Notes under the pieces: model-generated
Database searches by the model: none
Seen by the model: only the letters and a program-made list of their open reading frames with translations
What the model was told of the DNA's origin: nothing
Source: JAVVRI01 sp036654795
Lineage (GTDB): Bacteria; Bacteroidota; Bacteroidia; Bacteroidales; Tannerellaceae
Length of the DNA: 7,980 bases
Assembly (NCBI GenBank): GCA_036654795.1
Contig: JAVVRI010000130.1
Span: 1-7,980 of the forward strand
Direction of reading: 5' to 3'
Shown: one piece after another, positions 1-6,349 of the stretch
Numbering within the stretch: position 1 is the first letter of the stretch
How the letters are laid out: each line of letters begins with the position of its first letter
Program-made: the position numbers and the translations under genes

Positions 1-58
1 AGTGCAGGCGGTATCCGGGTTGGTTGGTGTGTGTACTAAAAAGATCAGAGGTTGACAT
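1..58 (-). CDS. jetC: JetC, SMC/MukB-like ATPase of Wadjet system (N-terminal fragment, cut by window edge)
   Basis: Only the first 19 codons are visible. The ATG at 58-56 lies inside the end of jetB, in another frame, and the reading stays open to the window edge across the jetB stop (14-base overlap). The peptide begins MSTSDLF and ends PGYRLH. This fits the short N-terminal leader of JetC/MksB proteins, which as I recall them reads G-F/Y-R-L just before the first strand of the ABC ATPase head. In the family, JetC is a long SMC-like coiled-coil ATPase that dimerises, binds the JetA kleisin and JetB, and extrudes DNA loops. The call rests on this short motif and on position directly after jetA-jetB, the usual jetABCD order. 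No Shine-Dalgarno is visible, so translation is probably coupled to jetB. The ATPase motifs lie outside the window. Confidence 0.8.
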   Translation of the reverse strand, partial: MSTSDLFSTHTNQPGYRLH

Positions 59-626
59 GATTGATCAGTTTTTGTTTGAATGTTTCCAGCTGGTCGGACG
101 ATATTTTAGACTTGATGATGCGTCTCACTTCATAGAGGTTTTCTTGTAAGGTATCCCCCTCGTTCACCTTTTTCAGGAAGTCTAGTTCGATCATGTCCCG
201 TATCAGGCTGTCAAGATTTTTGAAGAGCTTCACTTGGTTGGGGGTTTCCTTGAAAAAGATTTCAATACGTTCGCGAAACTCCTTGTGCACGATGTAGAGG
301 TTGCGGCTTTCCGTGTCGTTGATCTCGAACTCGTCCATCCATTCGCGCAACAACACGCAAAGCAGGGTTTGTTCGTAGGTAAGGGGCATACGGCGGATCA
401 GGCCGATGGTTTTGCCCTCTTCGTCCGTCACCTGTTGCAGAAAGGCGTAACCGTCTTTATGTTCGACGATCAGCTCCAGCCCTATTTGTTCGAAGTACTT
501 ATTGATTTCGTACTGGTGCAGCAACAGTTCGTTCCACAACTTGGGTGTATCGTTGTAGATAGCGCCTTGCAGGAGTCTGACCATGGCCTGCGTATAGGGT
601 AATTGCCGATTATTGATAGGATCCAT
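45..626 (-). CDS. jetB: JetB, DUF4194 family (MksE/KITE-like) subunit of Wadjet condensin
   Basis: A 193-residue protein recognised as DUF4194, the JetB/MksE-like subunit. Family hallmarks are the GYAFLQQ strand (about 59-65), the RRMPLTYEQTLL segment (78-89) that begins the central winged-helix region, and the C-terminal YEVRRIIKSKI (165-175). In the family, JetB dimerises, binds the JetA kleisin and helps the JetC ATPase hold DNA; it has no enzymatic motif and none is seen here. Size is normal for the family. The ATG at 626 follows the jetA stop codon with no gap (TAA then ATG), and the upstream bases are AT-rich without a Shine-Dalgarno, so expression likely depends on coupling to jetA. 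Its last 14 bases overlap the start of jetC. The family call is firm. Whether it serves plasmid defence or an MksBEF-type chromosome role depends on a jetD gene outside the window. Confidence 0.92.
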   Translation of the reverse strand: MDPINNRQLPYTQAMVRLLQGAIYNDTPKLWNELLLHQYEINKYFEQIGLELIVEHKDGYAFLQQVTDEEGKTIGLIRRMPLTYEQTLLCVLLREWMDEFEINDTESRNLYIVHKEFRERIEIFFKETPNQVKLFKNLDSLIRDMIELDFLKKVNEGDTLQENLYEVRRIIKSKISSDQLETFKQKLINHVNL

Positions 627-2084
627 TTATTTACTGAATATGATTTGCGGTACTTTTAGATATTTCTGTTCTTCGGCGTCGAAAAGGAGGTATTCGCTCT
701 CAGCTTCATTAATTACGTAATGTGCCTGCCGATTGATGAGTGAGATGTAGCCTACAGCCTCGCCCAGTCCTTTGGTTATGGGATATTGGCGGATGACTTC
801 GCCCAGCGTTGCCTGGCCACTTTCCGCCAGCATGCGATATATGTTCGTTTGCAGTTCGGCACAATTCACCTGATTGGGGTTGAAGAGGCGTGCCATGCTT
901 TCAAGGTCTACTTCCGAGTCGAAGGCTTCGGGACGGAGGTCGAATTCGGGTATCACCTTCTCTTCGCCTAGGCGCCGCTCCATCGGCATACGGATAGAGG
1001 CGTTAGTTTCAATGACCAGTCCTTCTGAGTCGGGCAGTGGATTGTCGATTGTCTGCAGGGCTAATTTTCGGATATCCATGATAGTTTCGCGCATTTTACG
1101 TCGTTCGGTCACATCACGTTCTGCAATGACGCGGCTTAGCTTTTCTGCCATCAGGTTGTTACTTTCCAACACTTTCCTTCCTGAATTATGCAGGATGGTT
1201 TTGATGCGCCGTAGAAATATATTCCCGGTTTCTATACCGCGCTCTTCCAAAATCCGGTAAACGTTGTCTATCAGCAAGCGCAGTTCTTCTTGGCTGACAT
1301 CATCGAGCAGAAAGTTCCAGAAGGTATAGAAGCTCTTTCCTTGATCGCTTTCTTTCAATTCGTCGAGCGAGTCGAAGGTATAATGAAGGATTTGTCCTTT
1401 AGAAAGGTCTTTATGTTCCTGCTTTTCGTAAATGCCGCGGGTGATGTCTTTGAAGATGTCTTCTACTTCTTTAAAGTCGCCAATCAGTTCGTTGGTGAGA
1501 CGTGAGACTTCTTCAAAGCGGGATTTGATCTGATAGTCTTCATAACGGCGCACCGTGCCTTCGCGTTTGATACGGCGAATCTCTTCGTCTATCTTTTTCT
1601 TTTGTCGTTCCAGTTCGGCTATCTTGATCTTTGGGTCTTCGGTATTGTTGTCTACTAGTTCGCGCAGCTTGTAGAAGATGTCTTTAAATTTCGATTCGGT
1701 GCCTACAAATTCACGCTCCTTCAGCAGGTCGAGCATCTGAAAGACGCGCTCAGTGTGCTGGGTTAAGACGTTGTAGACGACCTTTTCTGAATCGTCAATA
1801 TAGTTTCGGAGAAAGCTCTCGTTGGTCCAGCTCTCGATGAACTTCTTTGCCCGGTCGAAGTTGTCGGCTATCGGGTTGCCGGCCTCTTCTTCGTCTATAT
1901 AATCCAAGTCGTCTAGGAAGTTGGTCAATCGCTGCACTAACTGGTCGTTGCGAATATTTATCTCGTTTTGTTCTTTGAACTGCTTGTGCAGAAAGGAGAT
2001 CGCCAGAGTAGCATTGCGCATACGCAACATCCGGATAGCCGGTGATTGCTTCAGTTTTATATCTAGTTTCTGATAATCCATCAT
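627..2084 (-). CDS. jetA: JetA, DUF3375 kleisin-like subunit (MksF-like) of type I Wadjet condensin
   Basis: A 485-residue protein recognised as DUF3375, the JetA subunit of type I Wadjet. The N-terminal third is helical (SPAIRMLRMRNATLAISFLHKQF, residues 14-36, in a probable winged-helix region). A charged coiled coil follows at about 152-215 (ELERQKKKIDEEIRRIKREG, 157-176), then a helical middle with TFWNFLLDD (254-262). A small C-terminal winged-helix-like domain (about 405-485) has the EVIRQYPITKGLGEAVGYI segment, which I associate with this family. In Wadjet, JetA is the kleisin that closes the JetC ring and binds JetB. No catalytic motif is seen, as expected. The protein begins Met-Met: the first ATG (2084-2082) overlaps the TGA of the upstream dehydrogenase (2083-2081), and the second ATG follows at once. 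I chose the first; the two starts differ by one residue. An AAAGAA run lies just upstream. The jetB start follows directly on its stop. Confidence 0.93.
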   Translation of the reverse strand: MMDYQKLDIKLKQSPAIRMLRMRNATLAISFLHKQFKEQNEINIRNDQLVQRLTNFLDDLDYIDEEEAGNPIADNFDRAKKFIESWTNESFLRNYIDDSEKVVYNVLTQHTERVFQMLDLLKEREFVGTESKFKDIFYKLRELVDNNTEDPKIKIAELERQKKKIDEEIRRIKREGTVRRYEDYQIKSRFEEVSRLTNELIGDFKEVEDIFKDITRGIYEKQEHKDLSKGQILHYTFDSLDELKESDQGKSFYTFWNFLLDDVSQEELRLLIDNVYRILEERGIETGNIFLRRIKTILHNSGRKVLESNNLMAEKLSRVIAERDVTERRKMRETIMDIRKLALQTIDNPLPDSEGLVIETNASIRMPMERRLGEEKVIPEFDLRPEAFDSEVDLESMARLFNPNQVNCAELQTNIYRMLAESGQATLGEVIRQYPITKGLGEAVGYISLINRQAHYVINEAESEYLLFDAEEQKYLKVPQIIFSK

Positions 2085-3103
2085 TTCTTTTCGGCATAGA
2101 TGCGCTGGATGATGTCTACTACCTTAAGACCTTCAAGGACGTTGGTCGTGATGGTTTCGCCACTGGAACCGTTGAGTACATTGACGACGTTGCGGATCAC
2201 GAAGTTGTGATTCTGAGCGGAGCCTTTATAGGGACCGTAATCATTACCGGGATTAGTCGGTGCTAATTGGGGCATCTCGTAATTGTCTACATGGCAATAT
2301 TCTACTTCGTTCATATACTGTCCGCCTATCTTTACGCTACCTTTTTCGGCCACGATGAGCATGCTACTTTCCAGGTTCTTGTTCCATACAGAAGTAGAGT
2401 AGTTGAGGCTGCCCATTCCTCCGCCTACAAAGTTGAAATTGACCAAGCCGGAGTCCTCGAAAGCAGTCAGTCCCGCATGGTTAAAGTCGGCAAAACGTGC
2501 CTGAATGCTACAGATGTCTCCAAAGAGCCAGTACATAATGTCGATGAAGTGAGAGAACTGCGTAAACAACGTGCCGCCATCAAGCGCAGCATCGCCATGC
2601 CAGCCGCCGGCTTTGTAGTATCGCTCGTCGCGATTCCAATAACAGTTTAGTTGAACCATGTATATTTTGCCCAGACGTCCGGACTCCACCATCTCCTTGA
2701 TCCAGACTGATGGGGGAGAGTAGCGGTTCTGCATCACGCAAAACACCTGTCTGTGGTACTTAAGGGAGGCATATACCACCTTCTCGGCATCGGAAAGGGT
2801 CAGCGCCATCGGCTTTTCTATCACCACATGGCGCCCACTCTCGACGGCTTGTAGCGCCATCGGGGCATGCAGCCCGTTCGGGGTACAGATGTTGATCACA
2901 TCTATCGGCAAGTCGCTAGCCAGCAAGTCGGAAAGGGTAGGGTAAAAGGGGACGTCATACATCTCTATGCCCAGCTCTTCACGCGGGCGAATATCGCAGA
3001 GAGCAACTAGTTCCGCTCCTTCATCACGCGTCACCATTTCGGCATGGCGCTTACCGATATGTCCGCAGCCAACTACGGCAAAACGTATTTTCTTATTGTT
3101 CAT
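2081..3103 (-). CDS. Gfo/Idh/MocA family sugar dehydrogenase, WlbA/WbpB-like
   Basis: A 340-residue NAD(P)-dependent oxidoreductase. The N-terminal Rossmann fold carries the dinucleotide loop GCGHIG (12-17). The family's catalytic EKP motif is at 96-98 with Lys97, in the context HVVIEKPMALT. The C-terminal half holds the substrate-site segment DGGTLFTQFSHFIDIMYW (175-192) with His185 and Asp188. That segment and the RYYKAGGWHG lead-in resemble WlbA/WbpB, which oxidise the 3-hydroxyl of UDP-N-acetylglucosaminuronic acid to give UDP-3-keto-GlcNAcA. The neighbouring aminotransferase resembles the enzyme for the next step, which supports this; the exact nucleotide sugar is inferred. Soluble and cytoplasmic: no signal peptide or membrane segment. 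Its start overlaps the end of the aminotransferase by 11 bases, without a Shine-Dalgarno, and its TGA overlaps the jetA ATG (ATGA). Length is typical. The family is certain; the substrate is moderately supported. Confidence 0.93.
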   Translation of the reverse strand: MNNKKIRFAVVGCGHIGKRHAEMVTRDEGAELVALCDIRPREELGIEMYDVPFYPTLSDLLASDLPIDVINICTPNGLHAPMALQAVESGRHVVIEKPMALTLSDAEKVVYASLKYHRQVFCVMQNRYSPPSVWIKEMVESGRLGKIYMVQLNCYWNRDERYYKAGGWHGDAALDGGTLFTQFSHFIDIMYWLFGDICSIQARFADFNHAGLTAFEDSGLVNFNFVGGGMGSLNYSTSVWNKNLESSMLIVAEKGSVKIGGQYMNEVEYCHVDNYEMPQLAPTNPGNDYGPYKGSAQNHNFVIRNVVNVLNGSSGETITTNVLEGLKVVDIIQRIYAEKK

Positions 3104-4235
3104 AGTTTAATATTGTATCGATAATATATTCCTGCTCATCCGCCGTCATTTCAGTATGGATAGGGAGCGAAAGGACAGACCTGCAAAGGTGGGAGGAGAT
3201 GGTAACCGCACCCGATAAGCGCGCCAGGGGGCGGAAAGCCTCCTGCATCTGCACCGGCAGGGGATAATAAACCATGGAGGGCACACCGTGTTCCTTTAAG
3301 TATTCCTTCAAAGCATCCCGCTTCGACTCCTCGACCTGTAGCGTGTATTGATGGTAGACGTGTGTGGAGAAAGGACTTTGTTGCGGCAGAAGAAGCCACG
3401 GACAGGAGGCCAGCCCCTCATCGTAGCGGCGCGCTGCCACACGGCGTGCAGCGGTAAACTCATCCAAATGGGGCAACTTCACACCCAGAACGGCTGCTTG
3501 GAGCGTGTCGAGGCGAGAGTTGCAACCAATAATCCGGTGATGATACTTCACCTCCTGCCCATGGTTGGCAATCATACGAATACGGACAGCCAATGCCTCA
3601 TCGCGTGTGATTAGCGCACCGCCGTCACCATAACAAGCCAATGGTTTGGAGGGAAAAAAAGAGGTGGTGCCGATGTGTCCCATCGTGCCGCTCATCTGTT
3701 TTCTACCATCCGTGAAGGTGTGTACAGCCCCAAGTGATTGGGCATTGTCTTCTATTACATATAAATGATGAGCCTCTGCTATTTTCAATATCGACTCCAT
3801 GTCGCAGCACTGTCCGAAAAGGTGAACGGCAATCAGCGCCTTTGTACGGGACGAGACGGCTGCCTCTATTCCGGCAGCATCCATGTTGAAGGTACGGGCA
3901 TTCACATCCACCAACACCGGAGTCAGCCCCAGTAGGGCAATCACTTCGGCGGCGGCCACATAGGTAAAGTCCGGCACAATCACCTCGTCGCCCGGTTGCA
4001 GACCAAGAGACATCAAGGCTATTTGCAGGGCGTCCGTTCCGTTTGCACAAGGGATGACGTAAGGCACCTTCAGATAGTCCGCCAACTGAGCAGCAAACTG
4101 CTTCACCGCCGGACCGTTAATAAAGGTACCCCCCCTTAGGACGTCCGCCATTGCGCCGTCTATCGCCCCTTTCAAACGTTGGTACTGGCCTACGAGGTCG
4201 ACCATCTGTATGTTCTTGTTCACTCTCCGTTCCAT
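3093..4235 (-). CDS. DegT/DnrJ/EryC1/StrS sugar aminotransferase, WbpE/WlbC-like
   Basis: A 380-residue PLP-dependent fold-type I aminotransferase. The PLP phosphate-binding region CANGTDALQIAL is at 63-74 and the PLP-ring Asp is in IEDNAQSLGA (Asp163, Gln166). The Schiff-base lysine is Lys197 in TSFFPSKPLACYGDGGA, and NSRLDTLQAA (239-248) is the usual DegT segment. PSKPLxCYGDGGA, GQCxD (141-145) and NSRLDTLQAA closely match WbpE/WlbC as I remember them. Those enzymes transfer an amino group from glutamate to UDP-3-keto-GlcNAcA, giving UDP-GlcNAc3NA for lipopolysaccharide or capsule. The following dehydrogenase would supply the keto sugar. The ATG at 4235 is 10 bases after the metG stop. Met11 (4205) aligns better with the N-terminus of WbpE and is a possible alternative start, but no good ribosome site precedes it. 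The family is certain; the exact product is inferred. The acetyltransferase (WbpD-like) and UDP-GlcNAc 6-dehydrogenase (WbpA-like) steps are not in the window. Confidence 0.94.
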   Translation of the reverse strand: MERRVNKNIQMVDLVGQYQRLKGAIDGAMADVLRGGTFINGPAVKQFAAQLADYLKVPYVIPCANGTDALQIALMSLGLQPGDEVIVPDFTYVAAAEVIALLGLTPVLVDVNARTFNMDAAGIEAAVSSRTKALIAVHLFGQCCDMESILKIAEAHHLYVIEDNAQSLGAVHTFTDGRKQMSGTMGHIGTTSFFPSKPLACYGDGGALITRDEALAVRIRMIANHGQEVKYHHRIIGCNSRLDTLQAAVLGVKLPHLDEFTAARRVAARRYDEGLASCPWLLLPQQSPFSTHVYHQYTLQVEESKRDALKEYLKEHGVPSMVYYPLPVQMQEAFRPLARLSGAVTISSHLCRSVLSLPIHTEMTADEQEYIIDTILNYEQ

Positions 4236-4245
4236 GCTCGTCCGG

Positions 4246-6285
4246 TTATTTCACTTCGCTGCCCGGTTTCACCTCTTTTTCAGGAGTGATCACGGCCAGC
4301 GTTCCGTCAGCATTCTCAGCAGAGAGAATCATCCCTTCTGAAACAATCCCCTTTAGGGTACGAGGAGCCAGATTAGCGATGAAGCAAACCTGCTTTCCAA
4401 TCAACTCTTCGGGCTTGTAGTGGGCGGCAATGCCGGAAACGATGGTACGTTTCTCTAGTCCATCTTCTATCTTAAATTGCAATAGTTTGTCGGCTTTGGG
4501 CACTTTGGTACATTCCAGCACCGTGCCTACGCGAATGTCCAGCTTCGTAAAGTCGTCGAAGGCAATGTTCTCGCGGATCGGCTTGGCTTTATAGTTGGCC
4601 TCTTCATTGGCCTTTTTAGTATCTAACAGCTTTTGTACTTGTGCTTCGATCACGCTGTCTTCTATCTTCTCGAACAACAGTTCGGCTTTGCCCAGCTGAT
4701 GACCGGCGGGCAGCAAGTCGGTTGCTCCGAGGCGATCCCATCCCAAAGGCGATACATTCAGCATAGCGTTTAGCTTATCCATGCTCATAGGCAGGAAAGG
4801 CTCGAAGGCAATCGCCAGATTCGCCGAGATCTGCAAAGCGATGTTCATAATGGTCTCAACGCGCTTCATGTCCGTCTTGGCCAACTTCCAAGGCTCCATG
4901 TCGGCAAGATATTTGTTTCCGATGCGGGCAAGGTTCATCGCCTCTTTCTGTGCATCGCGGAAGTGGAAGGTGTCCAGCAGGCGCTCCACGTTGGCCTTCA
5001 CGTCCACAAAATCTTTTAACGTCTGGCGGTCATATTCAGTCAACTCGCCGGCCGCAGGCACTACCCCTGCAAAATACTTATCGGTCAGCACCAAAGCACG
5101 GTTTATAAAGTTGCCCAAGATGGCTACCAGCTCGTTGTTGTTGCGTGCTTGAAAGTCTTTCCATGTAAAGTCGTTGTCCTTTGTTTCCGGTGCATTGGCG
5201 GTCAGTACATAACGGAGCACATCCTGCTTACCCGGCATATCCACCAGATATTCGTTGAGCCATACCGCCCAGTTGCGCGAGGTAGAGATCTTGTCCCCTT
5301 CTAGGTTCAGAAACTCGTTGGCCGGCACATTCTCCGGCAAGTTATAACTTCCCTCAGCTTTTAGCATGGCAGGGAAAACGATGCAGTGGAAAACGATGTT
5401 GTCTTTCCCAATAAAATGCAGCATCTTTGTTTCGGGATCCTTCCACCACTTCTCCCAACTGTCGGGCAGCAGCTCTTTGGTGTTCGAGATGTAACCAATT
5501 GGTGCATCGAACCAGACGTAAAGCACTTTACCATCCGCACCCTCCACCGGCACAGGGATACCCCAGTCCAGGTCGCGACTTACGGCACGGGGTTGCAGGC
5601 CCATATCAAGCCAGCTCTTACACTGACCGTAGACGTTGGGCTTCCACTCCTTGTGTCCTTCCAATATCCATTGGCGAAGGAAAGCCTCGTGCTTATCGAG
5701 CGGCAAGTACCAGTGCTTCGTTTCGCGCATGACAGGTGCGTTTCCGCTGATGGCAGACTTCGGGTCGATCAGGTCGGTCGCGTTGAGAGAGGTGCCGCAA
5801 GCTTCGCATTGGTCGCCATACGCCCGTTCGTTGCCACAATGCGGGCAAGTACCGGTAATGTATCGGTCGGCAAGGAATTGCTTCGCCTCCTCGTCATAAT
5901 ATTGTTCGCTTGTTTTCTCAATAAATTCCCCCTTCTCGTAAAGCTTGCGGAAGAAATCCGAAGCCATCTCGTGATGTGTAGCCGAGGTGGTACGTGAATA
6001 GATATCGAACGTGATGCCAAAGTCGGCAAACGATTGCTTGATAATGCCGTGATAGCGGTCTACGATGTCCTGCGGACTAACGCCCTCTTTCTTGGCACGC
6101 AACGTGATGGGCACACCGTGCTCATCCGATCCACCAATCATCAACACTTCCTCGCCCTTCAACCGAAGGTAGCGGGCATAAATATCGGCCGGCACATACA
6201 CCCCAGCCAGGTGACCAATATGTACCGGTCCGTTTGCATACGGCAACGCTGTCGTGATCAGCGTCCTTTTAAATTGTTTCTCCAT
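4246..6285 (-). CDS. metG: Methionyl-tRNA synthetase with fused C-terminal tRNA-binding domain
   Basis: A 679-residue class I synthetase that charges tRNA-Met with methionine in an ATP-dependent reaction in the cytoplasm. The HIGH motif is complete at 22-25 in PYANGPVHIGHLAG. A zinc knuckle has four cysteines (147, 150, 160, 163). The KMSKS loop reads KISTS (332-336, context GDKISTSRNW), so the second lysine is threonine. The anticodon-binding helical domain spans about 370-540. A C-terminal OB-fold tRNA-binding domain of the EMAPII/Trbp111 type starts near 575 (FDDFTKLDIRVGTVLE, 576-591), as in the long bacterial form of the enzyme. Length is normal for that form. The ATG at 6285 directly precedes the expected N-terminus; upstream there is a weak TAGGAA and a Bacteroidetes-type promoter. 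The next gene starts only 10 bases after the stop, so metG likely heads the downstream genes. Housekeeping gene; identity is certain. Confidence 0.99.
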   Translation of the reverse strand: MEKQFKRTLITTALPYANGPVHIGHLAGVYVPADIYARYLRLKGEEVLMIGGSDEHGVPITLRAKKEGVSPQDIVDRYHGIIKQSFADFGITFDIYSRTTSATHHEMASDFFRKLYEKGEFIEKTSEQYYDEEAKQFLADRYITGTCPHCGNERAYGDQCEACGTSLNATDLIDPKSAISGNAPVMRETKHWYLPLDKHEAFLRQWILEGHKEWKPNVYGQCKSWLDMGLQPRAVSRDLDWGIPVPVEGADGKVLYVWFDAPIGYISNTKELLPDSWEKWWKDPETKMLHFIGKDNIVFHCIVFPAMLKAEGSYNLPENVPANEFLNLEGDKISTSRNWAVWLNEYLVDMPGKQDVLRYVLTANAPETKDNDFTWKDFQARNNNELVAILGNFINRALVLTDKYFAGVVPAAGELTEYDRQTLKDFVDVKANVERLLDTFHFRDAQKEAMNLARIGNKYLADMEPWKLAKTDMKRVETIMNIALQISANLAIAFEPFLPMSMDKLNAMLNVSPLGWDRLGATDLLPAGHQLGKAELLFEKIEDSVIEAQVQKLLDTKKANEEANYKAKPIRENIAFDDFTKLDIRVGTVLECTKVPKADKLLQFKIEDGLEKRTIVSGIAAHYKPEELIGKQVCFIANLAPRTLKGIVSEGMILSAENADGTLAVITPEKEVKPGSEVK

Positions 6286-6311
6286 AATTCCTACGTACTG
6301 TTTTTGAGGGA

Positions 6312-6319
6312 CAAAGGTA
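6312..6319 (-). promoter_or_regulatory. Bacteroidetes-type -7 promoter element upstream of metG
   Basis: On the minus strand this reads TACCTTTG, a full match to the TAnnTTTG -7 element used by the Bacteroidetes primary sigma factor. It lies 26 bases before the metG ATG, so a start of transcription a few bases downstream would leave a short leader of about 20 bases, usual for these bacteria. No clear TTTG/TTG -33 element is found 19-21 bases further upstream, only an AT-rich stretch, so strength is uncertain. I found no comparable CAAAnnTA (plus-strand view) when reading through the regions just before the aminotransferase, dehydrogenase and jetA genes, so this may serve the whole run. Confidence 0.6.
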
Positions 6320-6322
6320 AGG

Positions 6323-6349
6323 AATTTATTTTAGATATTGGAATAAATT
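6323..6349. repeat. Perfect 8-base AT-only inverted repeat at the end of the M16 peptidase gene
   Basis: AATTTATT at 6323-6330 is the exact reverse complement of AATAAATT at 6342-6349, with an 11-base loop. It overlaps the stop codon of the M16 peptidase gene and sits just upstream of the metG promoter element. The pairing is plain in the sequence. The role is unknown: all pairs are A-U, so it would be a weak hairpin with no GC core, unlike a classic intrinsic terminator, though it could mark a weak 3' end or be an AT-rich upstream promoter region. Confidence 0.45.

Noticed and set aside
234..602. 122-residue plus-strand open frame opposite jetB
   Set aside because: Antisense shadow of the well-supported DUF4194 gene; no family resemblance.
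2267..2650. 127-residue plus-strand open frame, with a hydrophobic start, opposite the dehydrogenase
   Set aside because: The hydrophobic stretch is the reverse reading of the conserved Gfo/Idh C-terminal domain; no independent support.
3703..4050. 115-residue minus-strand frame within the aminotransferase gene
   Set aside because: Shifted frame inside a gene with intact catalytic motifs. It is Cys/Arg-rich, as expected of an out-of-frame reading.
5386..5997. 203-residue open frame on the plus strand opposite metG
   Set aside because: It lies wholly antisense to conserved metG coding sequence. The protein has no recognisable domain, and no promoter or ribosome site was seen.
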